A DNA stretch of 64,000 bases, from assembly GCA_963778845.1 (NCBI GenBank), contig CAVZVW010000009.1, positions 1,550,001 through 1,614,000 on the forward strand. The letters run 5' to 3'. The notes under the pieces were generated by a model. That model was not told the origin of the DNA and did no database searches. It worked only from the letters and a program-made list of their open reading frames with translations. The translations under genes and the position numbers were made by a program. Of the stretch, positions 56,255 through 64,000 are shown one piece after another; within the stretch, counting starts at the first letter, position 1, and each line of letters starts with the position of its first letter. This DNA is from CAVZVW01 sp963778845. Its GTDB lineage: Bacteria; Actinomycetota; Actinomycetes; Actinomycetales; Kineosporiaceae.

Positions 56255-58144
56255 ATGAGCACCAAATCCGTCGAGCGGGTCGACCGGGTGGTCATCCGCT
56301 TCGCCGGCGACTCCGGCGATGGCATGCAGCTGACCGGCGACCGCTTCACCGCGGAGACGGCGGCGCTGGGCAACGACCTCGCGACCCTGCCGAACTACCC
56401 GGCAGAGATCCGGGCGCCCCAGGGCACCCTGCCCGGAGTCTCCAGCTTCCAGCTGCAGTTCGCCGACCACGACGTGATGACCCCCGGCGACGCCCCCGAC
56501 GTCCTCGTCGCGATGAACCCCGCCGCGCTGCGCGCCAACCTGGCCGACCTGCGGCGCGGCGCCGTCGTCATCGTCGACGCCGACGAGTTCACCCGACGCA
56601 ACCTCGCCAAGGTCGGGTACGCCGCCAACCCGCTGGACGACGGGAGCCTGGACTCCTTCCAGGTGCACGCCCTGCCCCTGACGTCGATGACGGTCGAGGC
56701 TCTGGCGGACTTCGCGCTCACGCGCAAGGAGGCCGAGCGCGCGAAGAACATGTTCGCCCTCGGGCTGCTGTCGTGGCTGTACCACCGGCCGGTCGAGACC
56801 ACTGAGCGCTTCTTCGACGCCAAGTTCACGACCAAGCCCGTGGTCGGCGAGGCCAACCGGGCTGCCTTCCGCTCGGGATGGGCCTTCGGCGAGACCACCG
56901 AGATCTTCGCGGTCTCCTACGAGGTGGCGCCGGCCCCGTCGCCGTCCGGTCTGTACCGCAACATCACCGGGAACGTCGCGACGGCGTACGGCCTCGTCGC
57001 CGCCGCGCACCGTGCCGGCCTGCCGCTCGTGCTCGGCTCGTACCCGATCACGCCGGCGTCGGACATCCTGCACACCCTCAGCACCCTCAAACGGTTCGAC
57101 GTCACGACGATCCAGGCCGAGGACGAGATCGCCGGCATCGGCGCGGCCCTGGGTGCCGCCTACGGCGGCGCGGTCGCGGTCACGACGACGTCGGGCCCCG
57201 GGCTGGCGCTGAAGTCCGAGACGATCGGGCTGGCTGTGTCGCTGGAGCTGCCGCTGGTGGTCGTGGACGTGCAGCGCGGCGGCCCGAGCACCGGGCTGCC
57301 CACGAAGACCGAGCAGGCCGACTTGCTGCAGGCGATGTTCGGGCGCAACGGCGAGGCCCCGGTGCCGGTGGTCGCGCCTCGCTCGCCGGGGGACTGCTTC
57401 GACGCCGCGGTCGAGGCCGTGCGCATCGCGACCGCCTACCGCACCCCGGTGCTGCTGCTCACCGACGGGTACCTGGCCAACGGGTCCGAGCCCTGGCGCA
57501 TCCCCGAGATCGACGCGCTTCCCGAGCTCGGCGTCGCGTTCGCCTCGGCGCCGAACGCGACCGCCGAGGACGGGACGCCGGTCTTCCACCCGTTCGACCG
57601 CGACCCGGTGACGCTGGCTCGGCCCTGGGCGGTCCCCGGTGTCGCCGGGCTGGAGCACCGCATCGGTGGCATCGAGAAGGCCAACGGGACCGGCGAGATC
57701 TCCTACGACCCCGACAACCACGACACCATGGTCCGGCTGCGCGCAGCCAAGGTGGCCGGCGTCGACGTCGCGCCGCTGGAGGTGGACGACCCGACGGGCG
57801 ATGCGCAGGTACTGGTGCTCGGCTGGGGATCCACCTACGGCCCGATCGCGGCCGGAGCCAGGATCGCCCGGGCCGGTGGCCTGACGGTGGCCACCGCGAA
57901 CCTCAGGCACCTGAACCCGTTCCCGGCCAACACCGGATCTGTCCTGCGCCGGTACAGCCGGGTGCTCGTGCCTGAGATGAACCTCGGTCAGCTCTCCTTG
58001 CTGCTGCGGGCCCGCTACCTCGTGGACGCCGTCAGCTACAACCGCGTGCGCGGCCTGCCGTTCTCCTCCACCGAGATCGCCGAGGCCATCGCGAAGCTCA
58101 GCGAGGAGATCCAGCACCACGACAGCGAAGAGGGTTCCGCGTGA
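56255..58144 (+). CDS. korA: 2-oxoacid:ferredoxin oxidoreductase, fused gamma-alpha subunit
   Basis: 629 aa. The N-terminal ~190 residues are the gamma domain (VVIRFAGDSGDGMQLTG; NYPAEIRAPQGTLPGVSSFQ). The alpha domain follows (GSYPITPASDILH; QAEDEIAGIGAALGAAYGG; TTTSGPGLALKSE; QRGGPSTGLPTKTEQ). This arrangement is the KorA/OorA type of 2-oxoglutarate:ferredoxin oxidoreductase, which converts 2-oxoglutarate and CoA to succinyl-CoA, CO2 and reduced ferredoxin. The stop overlaps korB. Pyruvate cannot be ruled out as a substrate from sequence alone. Confidence 0.93.
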   Translation: MSTKSVERVDRVVIRFAGDSGDGMQLTGDRFTAETAALGNDLATLPNYPAEIRAPQGTLPGVSSFQLQFADHDVMTPGDAPDVLVAMNPAALRANLADLRRGAVVIVDADEFTRRNLAKVGYAANPLDDGSLDSFQVHALPLTSMTVEALADFALTRKEAERAKNMFALGLLSWLYHRPVETTERFFDAKFTTKPVVGEANRAAFRSGWAFGETTEIFAVSYEVAPAPSPSGLYRNITGNVATAYGLVAAAHRAGLPLVLGSYPITPASDILHTLSTLKRFDVTTIQAEDEIAGIGAALGAAYGGAVAVTTTSGPGLALKSETIGLAVSLELPLVVVDVQRGGPSTGLPTKTEQADLLQAMFGRNGEAPVPVVAPRSPGDCFDAAVEAVRIATAYRTPVLLLTDGYLANGSEPWRIPEIDALPELGVAFASAPNATAEDGTPVFHPFDRDPVTLARPWAVPGVAGLEHRIGGIEKANGTGEISYDPDNHDTMVRLRAAKVAGVDVAPLEVDDPTGDAQVLVLGWGSTYGPIAAGARIARAGGLTVATANLRHLNPFPANTGSVLRRYSRVLVPEMNLGQLSLLLRARYLVDAVSYNRVRGLPFSSTEIAEAIAKLSEEIQHHDSEEGSA

Positions 58145-59259
58145 CCACCATCGACCTCGGCCTGCCGGCGGCGTTCGACGCGTCCCGGTCCGGCCTGGCC
58201 GGCGTCCCCCCGCTCGACCCGGGCGCGCCGCACCTGACCAAGAAGGACTACACCTCCGACAGCGAGGTGCGCTGGTGCCCCGGGTGCGGTGACTACGCGA
58301 TCCTCGCCGCCGTCCAGGGGTTCCTGCCGGAGCTCGGGCTGCGCCGGGAGAACATCGTCTGCGTCTCGGGCATCGGCTGCTCCTCGCGGTTCCCGTACTA
58401 CCTGCAGACCTACGGCATGCACTCCATCCACGGCCGGGCGCCGGCGATCGCGACGGGGCTGGCGGTCAGCCGCCCCGACCTGTCGGTCTGGGTCGTCACC
58501 GGGGACGGCGACGCGCTCTCGATCGGGGGCAACCACCTCATCCACGCGATGCGGCGCAACGTCAACATCACGGTTCTGCTGTTCAACAACCGCATCTACG
58601 GCCTGACCAAGGGTCAGTACTCACCGACCTCGGAGGTCGGGAAGGTCACCAAGTCCACCCCCGCCGGGTCCGTCGACACCCCGTTCAACCCGGTGTCCTT
58701 GGCGCTGGGGGCCGAGGCCTCGTTCGTCGGGCGCGCGCTCGACTCCGACCGGTCGCTGCTCGTCTCGGTGCTCCGCGCCGCCGCCGAGCACCGAGGTGCC
58801 TCGCTGGTCGAGATCTACCAGAACTGCCCGATCTTCAACGACGGCGCGTTCGACGTGCTCAAGGACCGCGACGAGGCCTCCGCTCGGCTGTTGCGGCTCG
58901 AGCACGGCCGACCCATCCGCTTCGGTCCGCTGGGCGAGGACGGCCTGGGTTCTCGAGGCGTGACCCGGGGCGCGGACGGCCTGCTGCACGTCGTCGACGT
59001 CGCCTCGGTCGGGGCGGGCGCCGTCCTCGTGCACGACGCGCACGAGCCGGACCCCTCCCTGCAGTTCGCGCTGTCCCGGCTCGACGACGCGTCGATGGCC
59101 TACGTGCCGGTCGGGGTGTTCCGGGACGTCGCGCGGCCGAGCTACGACGACCTCGTCCGCGACCAGGTGCGCACGGCGAAGGCCGCACTAGGCCACCGGG
59201 CGAGCGACACAGACCTGCGTGACCTGCTCGGTGGTGCCGACACCTGGACGGTCGGCTGA
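58141..59259 (+). CDS. korB: 2-oxoacid:ferredoxin oxidoreductase, beta subunit
   Basis: 372 aa, GTG start overlapping korA by 4 bp. RWCPGCGDYAIL (Cys46, Cys49) and GIGCSSRFPYY bind the 4Fe-4S cluster and thiamine diphosphate. The TPP motif VVTGDGDALSIGGNHLIHAMRRN and NNRIYGLTKGQYSPTS complete the active site. With KorA it forms the enzyme that makes low-potential ferredoxin, a likely electron donor for the NuoEFG-less complex I in this window. Confidence 0.94.
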   Translation: MTTIDLGLPAAFDASRSGLAGVPPLDPGAPHLTKKDYTSDSEVRWCPGCGDYAILAAVQGFLPELGLRRENIVCVSGIGCSSRFPYYLQTYGMHSIHGRAPAIATGLAVSRPDLSVWVVTGDGDALSIGGNHLIHAMRRNVNITVLLFNNRIYGLTKGQYSPTSEVGKVTKSTPAGSVDTPFNPVSLALGAEASFVGRALDSDRSLLVSVLRAAAEHRGASLVEIYQNCPIFNDGAFDVLKDRDEASARLLRLEHGRPIRFGPLGEDGLGSRGVTRGADGLLHVVDVASVGAGAVLVHDAHEPDPSLQFALSRLDDASMAYVPVGVFRDVARPSYDDLVRDQVRTAKAALGHRASDTDLRDLLGGADTWTVG

Positions 59260-59338
59260 GGGTCGGCTGAGGGAGGTCCCGGGCCGACCCTGGCGGCGGC
59301 CCCCGGCGATCTCTCCGCGAGACCCGTAGGATCGTCCC

Positions 59339-60266
59339 ATGAATTCGCAGGTCCGCCGCGGGACGCTCTACGGCGCCTCGGCGTACGCCCTCTGGGGTGC
59401 GTTCCCGCTCTACTTCCGGCTCCTGGAACGCTCCGGTGCGGTGGAGATCGTCCTGCATCGCGTTCTCTGGTCGCTGCTGGTCTGCCTGGCCATCGTGCTG
59501 GGGGGTCGGATGTGGTCCGAGGTCGCCGCGGTCGCTGCGTTCGCCGCGTCGCACCCTCGTGCTCGGTGTCGCCGCCGTCCTCCTCGCCCTGAACTGGGGC
59601 ACCTACATCTACGCCGTCAACTCCGGCCAGGTGGTCCAGGCCTCGCTGGGGTACTTCATCAACCCGGTCGTGACCGTCTTGCTCGGGGTCGTGGTGCTGC
59701 GGGAGCGACTCCGTCCGCTGCAGTGGGCGGCCGTCGGCGTCGGGACCGTCGCGGTCGTCGTCCTCACGCTCGACTACGGTCGCGTGCCGGTGATCGCGTT
59801 GACCCTGGCGTTCTCCTTCGGGCTCTACGGGCTGGCGAAGAACCGTGTCGGCGCCAGCGTCGGGGCCGTCGCGAGCCTGACCACCGAGACGCTGCTGCTC
59901 GCCCCGCTGGCCGCGACGCTGCTCGTCTGGTACGAGGCGACCGGCCGGGGCACGTTCAGCGCCAACCCACCGTGGCAGGGACTGCTGCTCGCCTCGGTCG
60001 GCATCGCCACCGTCGTCCCGCTGCTGCTCTTCGCCGCGGCTGCCCGCCGCGTCCCGCTGTCCACGATCGGCCTCCTGCAGTACCTGACGCCCGTGCTCCA
60101 GCTACTTTGCGGGGTCCTCCTCATGGGCGAGCGCATGCCGGGCTCGCGTTGGGTCGGGTTCACGATCGTCTGGCTCGCGCTCGTGGTGCTCAGCGTCGAC
60201 AGCGTGCGGACGGCTCGGCTTCGCTCCAGGGCCGCCTCCGCGAAGGCGGCGGTCCTGGCGGCCTGA
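59339..60266 (+). CDS. rarD: EamA family transporter RarD-like, one frameshift
   Basis: About 308 aa once an extra base near 59551 is removed (928-1 is divisible by three). The N-terminal GTLYGASAYALWGAFPLYFRLLE and the continuing frame (ALNWGTYIYAVNSGQVVQASLGYFINP; LTLAFSFGLYGLAKN; STIGLLQYLTPVLQLLCGV) match RarD permeases with ten helices. RarD is an EamA-type exporter of uncertain substrate. Convergent with the ligase gene, 24 bp apart. Confidence 0.9.
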
Positions 60267-60290
60267 GGGCTCAGCTCCGGCGCCGGCCGC

Positions 60291-61355
60291 TCACGACGCG
60301 GTCAGGATGTTCGTGAAGCTGTAGGTGAGGGGCACCTCGAGCTGGGCATACGTGCACGTCGCCGGGTCGCGGTCGGTTCGCCAGCGGCGGAACTGGGCGG
60401 TGTGCCGGAACCGGTTGCCCTCCATGTGGTCGTAGGCCACCTCGACGACGAGCTCGGGACGCAGCGGGACGAACGACAGGTCCTTGCCAGCGTTCCAGCG
60501 GCTGACCGCGCCCGGCAGCCGCTGGCCCTCGTGTGCGGCGGCCTCCGCCCACTCGCCCCAGGGGTGCTCAGCGAGGTCGACGTCGCGGTAGGGGGCCAGC
60601 TCGTCCAGCAGGCTGCGCCGGCGGGCCATCGGGAAGGATGCGGCAACGCCAACGTGCTGGAGCCGGCCGTCGTCGGCGTAGATGCCGAGCATCAGGGAGC
60701 CGATGACGCCGCCCGTCTTGTGCCATCGAAACCCCGCGACCACGCAGTCAGCGGTCCGCTCGTGCTTGATCTTGAACATGGTGCGCTTGTCGGGCTGGTA
60801 CGTCCCGTCCAGGGGCTTGGCCACCACACCGTCGAGCCCGGCGCCCTCGAACCGCCGGAACCAGTCCCGGGCCACGTCGAGGTCTGCGGTGGCCGGCGTC
60901 ACGAACACCGGCGGGCCGGCGTCCCGCAGCACCTGGACCAGATGCGCGCGCCGCTGCGCGAACGGCGTCGACATGAGGTTGTCCGAACCGCTGGCCAGAA
61001 GGTCGAAAGCGATGAACGAAGCGGGCGTCTGCTGGGCCAGCAGACGAACCCGGCTGTCCGCGGGGTGGATGCGCTGCTGGAGTGCGTCGAAGTCCAGCCG
61101 GTCCCCGGTAACGACGACCACCTCGCCGTCCAGCACGCACTTCTCGGGTGTGTTCGCCTTGATCGCCTCGACGACCTCGGGGAAGTACCGGGTCATCGGC
61201 CGTTCGTTGCGGCTGCCGAGCTCGACGTCGTCGCCGTCCCGGAAGACGATCGTGCGAAACCCGTCCCACTTAGGCTCCGTGTGCCCGAGGTCGGGGATCT
61301 CGGGCACCGACTTGGCGAGCATGGGAGCGACCGGAGGCATGACGGGCAGGTCCAT
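60291..61355 (-). CDS. ligC: ATP-dependent DNA ligase (LigC/LigD ligase-domain type)
   Basis: 354 aa. The nucleotidyltransferase motif I is EPKWDGFR with Lys29 as the adenylation residue. DGEVVVV, FIAFDLLA, DGVVAKPLDGTY and KIKHERTADCVVAGFRW give motifs III to V, followed by an OB-fold. It is a stand-alone ligase domain like mycobacterial LigC, joining DNA ends in non-homologous end joining or base excision repair. The primase-like partner is divergent at 61605. A Ku gene is not in the window. Confidence 0.93.
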   Translation of the reverse strand: MDLPVMPPVAPMLAKSVPEIPDLGHTEPKWDGFRTIVFRDGDDVELGSRNERPMTRYFPEVVEAIKANTPEKCVLDGEVVVVTGDRLDFDALQQRIHPADSRVRLLAQQTPASFIAFDLLASGSDNLMSTPFAQRRAHLVQVLRDAGPPVFVTPATADLDVARDWFRRFEGAGLDGVVAKPLDGTYQPDKRTMFKIKHERTADCVVAGFRWHKTGGVIGSLMLGIYADDGRLQHVGVAASFPMARRRSLLDELAPYRDVDLAEHPWGEWAEAAAHEGQRLPGAVSRWNAGKDLSFVPLRPELVVEVAYDHMEGNRFRHTAQFRRWRTDRDPATCTYAQLEVPLTYSFTNILTAS

Positions 61356-61499
61356 GCGCCCATCCTGCCCGCTGTAGGTACCGACGGCCTCACGTCCGCT
61401 GTCGTATGGCCTCGCCACGCCACTCCAGCTCGGCGCGGTACGCCACGCCCCGCTCATCTGGCTCCCCCACGGCCGTCTGCGGAGGATCCGTCCAGGGTG

Positions 61500-61560
61500 T
61501 GACTGGCGCGGCGGCACACTGCGCCAGACTGTTTGGCGCAGTGTGCCGCCGCGCCAGTCA
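61500..61560. repeat. Perfect 27-bp inverted repeat with 7-nt loop
   Basis: Arms 61500-61526 and 61534-61560 are exact reverse complements (core TGGCGCGGCGGCACACTG), with loop GACTGTT. It lies in the 249-bp gap between the ligase (minus) and primase (plus) genes, 45 bp before the primase ATG. It could form a very stable hairpin in the primase leader RNA, or a cruciform. No T-tract follows, so a simple terminator is less likely. Confidence 0.93.
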
Positions 61561-61604
61561 ACGCAAGGGGTGCCGTGGAGGCGCAAACCCGGCAGGATCG
61601 GCTC

Positions 61605-62711
61605 ATGGCCACCACCGCCGAGGAGCTGGACGTCGCGGGAACACCCGTGCGCCTGTCCAACCCCGACAAGGTCTACTTCCCGGTGCTCGGCGCAGCAGGT
61701 GGGACAAAGCGCCACCTTGTCGAGTACTACGCTGCCGTCGCCACGGCCGAGGTCGAGGCCGGTGCCGACGGCAGGTCGCTGGCGCCCATCGTCCGCGCAC
61801 TACGGGACCGCCCCACCTATCTCCAGCGGTTCCCCGAGGGCATCGAGGGCGAGGAGATCTACCAGAAGCGGCTGCCACCCAGGGTGCCCGACCACGTCCG
61901 CTCGTGCCGGGTCACGTTCCCCTCCGGTCGCCACGCCGACGCACTGCGGGTGACGAACCCGGCGGACGTCGTGTGGGGGGCCAACCTCGGTTGCGTCACG
62001 TTCCACCCATGGCACGCCCGGTGCGTCGACGTCGACCATCCCGACGAGCTTCGCATCGACCTCGACCCACAACCCGGAACAGGATTCGCCGACGCTCGGA
62101 CTGTGGCGTTGAAAGTCGTCCGGCCGGTCCTCAGCGACCTCGGCTACGTCGGCTTCCCGAAGGCCAGCGGCGGTCGCGGCGTCCACATCTACGTGCGGAT
62201 CCAGCCTCGTTGGACCTTCGTCGAGGTGCGGCGAGCGGCGATCGCCCTCGCCCGCGAGATCGAGCGCAGAGCCGGCGGAAGTGTGACGACGGCGTGGTGG
62301 AAGGAGCAGCGCGGCGAGCAGGTCTTCATCGACTACAACCAGAACGCGCGCGACCGCACGATCGCCAGCGCCTACTCGGTGCGCAAGACGGCGCGCGCCA
62401 CGGTGTCCACCCCACTCACCTGGGACGAGCTTGTCGACGCCGATCCCGCAGACCTGACCATCGCGACCGTGCCGGCGCTGGTGCGGCACCGCGGGGACCC
62501 CATGTCGGCGATCGACGACGTCGCCCACTCACTCGACGCGCTGCTCGAACTCGCAGAACGGGACGAGGCGGGCGGTCTCGGGGATCTGCCGTACCCGCCC
62601 AACTATCCCAAGATGCCGGGCGAGCCGAAGAGGGTGCAGCCGAGCAAGTCCCGCGCGGACACCGTGGGCAACCCCCCGCCTCTCGGCCTGGGTCTGCCCG
62701 ACCTGGAGTGA
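61605..62711 (+). CDS. LigD-type primase/polymerase domain protein
   Basis: 368 aa from the ATG with a GGCAGGATC upstream. The archaeo-eukaryotic primase fold of LigD polymerase domains is shown by LSNPDKVYFP, RIDLDPQPG (metal-binding Asp152 and Asp154), FPKASGGRGVHIYVRI and DYNQNARDRTIASAYSVR. It fills short gaps at double-strand breaks using ribonucleotides. The C-terminus ends with a short Pro-rich tail without nuclease or ligase domains. Divergent from the ligase, which is likely its partner. Confidence 0.93.
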   Translation: MATTAEELDVAGTPVRLSNPDKVYFPVLGAAGGTKRHLVEYYAAVATAEVEAGADGRSLAPIVRALRDRPTYLQRFPEGIEGEEIYQKRLPPRVPDHVRSCRVTFPSGRHADALRVTNPADVVWGANLGCVTFHPWHARCVDVDHPDELRIDLDPQPGTGFADARTVALKVVRPVLSDLGYVGFPKASGGRGVHIYVRIQPRWTFVEVRRAAIALAREIERRAGGSVTTAWWKEQRGEQVFIDYNQNARDRTIASAYSVRKTARATVSTPLTWDELVDADPADLTIATVPALVRHRGDPMSAIDDVAHSLDALLELAERDEAGGLGDLPYPPNYPKMPGEPKRVQPSKSRADTVGNPPPLGLGLPDLE

Positions 62712-63245
62712 CGGGCTGCCCATGCCACAGCCTGCGTGGATCCTCCCCGTCGGCACGTCCCTCACGTCTCTCACGTACGACCACCGTCCCCCCGAGCGAC
62801 GTCACCCAAGGCGCGGTCGAGGGCTCACCCGATGTGCGTTTGCGGATGCTTTGCATTGCACGCACATCCGCAACACGCGCCACGGCCCAGCCCACCGCAG
62901 TGCGCCGGGCAGGGGGACGCCGCAGCCGGGGACTGATCGTGAGACACCGTGTCGATCGTGAGGCATGTCACGCGCGCAAGCGCGCAGGGGTCTGACTATC
63001 GACGGGCTTGCCCGTGTGTCTCACGATCAACGCGCCACGGTTAGCCATCATGCTGATCCGCGTGCAGTGCTTGGGCAAACGGCGGCCAAGGCGTCGCAGC
63101 ACCGCCGGAGGGTTGCCCCCGTTGCGGATCTGCGTGCAATGCAAAGCATCACGCACACACCACCCGGGACGCGGATGCCACCCATGGCCCTACCTAGACC
63201 GGCACGGGTGGGCCCGCCTTCACGGCTCTTCGGTGACGGCGCGGC
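62712..63245. repeat. 534-bp intergenic region with nested inverted repeats
   Basis: No protein-like frame is convincing here. An outer inverted pair of 28 nt (62846-62873 and 63122-63149) differs at one base; it contains TTTGCATTGCACGCA on one arm. An inner 14-nt pair TGATCGTGAGACAC (62934-62947) and its complement (63016-63029) is exact. A GCGCGC hairpin lies near 62970. It looks like a repeat-derived or palindromic insertion between convergent genes (primase and SDR). Confidence 0.7.
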
Positions 63246-64000
63246 TCAGTACGTCGCGCGGCCGCCGGAGAGGTCGAAGGTGAATCCCGTCGTGAAGCCG
63301 GCGGCCGGCGACACGATCCACGCGATGAGCTCCGCGCACTCCGCGAGGGTGCCGAGCCGGCCCATCGGGATCTTGCTGCGGTTCAGCGCCACCTGGTGCT
63401 CCGGCATCGCGTCGACCAGCGGTGTGTGGATCACCGCTGGGGCCAGGGCGTTGACGGTCACGCCCGCCGCCGCGTAGTCCTTGGCCGCGCTCTTGACCAG
63501 CCCGATGACACCGGCCTTGGTCGCCGAGTACGACACCATGCCCGGGTTGCCCTCCTTGCCGGCGATCGAGGCCACGTGCAGCACCCGGCCGTAGCCGCGC
63601 GCGAGCATTCCGGGGACGACGGCGCGGGTCAGCAGGAAGGCCGAGCGAAGGTTCGTGGCCACGACGTGGTCGAAGTCAGCCGCAGGGATCGTGTGCATCG
63701 GCTGCCCGTTCAGACCGGTGATCCCGACCGTGTTGACCAGCGCGTGAGGGCCCGCGGGGCCGGTGGCGACCAGCAGGCGGTCGACGTCGCGCTCGTGTGT
63801 CACGTCGGCTGTCACCGCCGTTGCGCCGCACCCGCGTCGGGCGAGGTCGGCCACAAGACTCGCAAGCCCTGTGTCATCCCGGTCAGCGAGCACGAGTGCT
63901 GCACCCCGGGCAGCGAGCAGCAGTGTGCTGGCGCGACCGATGCCCGAGGCTGCACCGACCACGAGCACGACCTGCCCGGTGAGCCGGAGGCGGCCCCACG
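63246..64000 (-). CDS. SDR family NAD(P)-dependent oxidoreductase (5' end outside window)
   Basis: The visible 250 residues begin within LTGQVVLVVGAASGIGRAS, whose frame runs off the window end at 64000, so the start lies beyond. The cofactor motif GAASGIG, the NTVGI segment in place of NNAG, catalytic Ser/Tyr/Lys in HVASIAGKEGNPGMVSYSATKAG, and a C-terminal TGFTFDLSGGRATY are typical of classical SDRs (FabG/3-hydroxyacyl or sugar-alcohol dehydrogenases). The substrate is unknown. Its role relative to the end-joining genes is not apparent. Confidence 0.88.
   Translation of the reverse strand, partial: WGRLRLTGQVVLVVGAASGIGRASTLLLAARGAALVLADRDDTGLASLVADLARRGCGATAVTADVTHERDVDRLLVATGPAGPHALVNTVGITGLNGQPMHTIPAADFDHVVATNLRSAFLLTRAVVPGMLARGYGRVLHVASIAGKEGNPGMVSYSATKAGVIGLVKSAAKDYAAAGVTVNALAPAVIHTPLVDAMPEHQVALNRSKIPMGRLGTLAECAELIAWIVSPAAGFTTGFTFDLSGGRATY

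Overview
The window is high-GC DNA of an actinomycete. Evidence for this is the strong G/C bias at third codon positions, many GTG starts, 4-bp GTGA/ATGA gene overlaps, HadA/HadB hydratases beside rpmG and murB, and the gene neighbourhood kor / partial nuo / htpX / yajQ / tRNA-Tyr. From memory, a secondary nuo locus of Streptomyces looks similar; this was not checked by search. I cannot name the genus.

Layout. (1) 1-13.1 kb: a catabolic module for a methylated or quaternary amine. It holds a Rieske oxygenase (cut by the window start), two FAD oxidoreductases, a TetR regulator, a polyamine-type ABC importer (PotA/D/B/C-like), a class III aminotransferase and a dimethylglycine dehydrogenase-like flavoprotein with a GcvT domain. 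Two copies of a near-identical perfect palindrome mark its two divergent promoters. (2) 13.1-22.5 kb: mostly housekeeping (murB, MFS exporter, hadB, hadA, rpmG, tRNA-Met, tRNA-Thr, tRNA-Tyr, yajQ, a thioesterase) plus unknown membrane proteins and an intergenic region with a tRNA-Tyr fragment and a perfect inverted repeat. (3) 22.5-31.7 kb: htpX and nuoN-M-L-K-(hydrolase)-J-I on the minus strand. (4) 31.7-47.4 kb: a block that separates nuoI from nuoH. It carries an oligopeptidase B-like peptidase, a dipeptide-type ABC importer and a second copy of the Rieske / FAD oxidoreductase / sarcosine oxidase / TetR set, then a P1 peptidase and an acetylpolyamine deacetylase-like enzyme. (5) 47.4-50.4 kb: nuoH-C-B-A. 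(6) 50.4-60.3 kb: amino-acid ABC importer, five-PAS diguanylate cyclase, KorAB 2-oxoacid:ferredoxin oxidoreductase, RarD-like permease. (7) 60.3-64 kb: divergent stand-alone LigD-type ligase and primase (end joining), a repeat-rich gap and a partial SDR.

Working model (inference): the two Rieske/flavoprotein modules import and successively oxidise or demethylate small N-methylated compounds, feeding one-carbon units and amines to central metabolism. The nuo set lacks nuoD, E, F and G in this window and sits near korAB. This suggests a ferredoxin-fed complex I, with NuoD supplied from elsewhere.

Caveat: seven genes (htpX, nuoN, nuoM, nuoL, two amino-acid ABC genes, rarD) are broken by 14 frameshifts. 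Every one is explained by exactly one extra base, which points to a sequence artefact rather than true pseudogenes.
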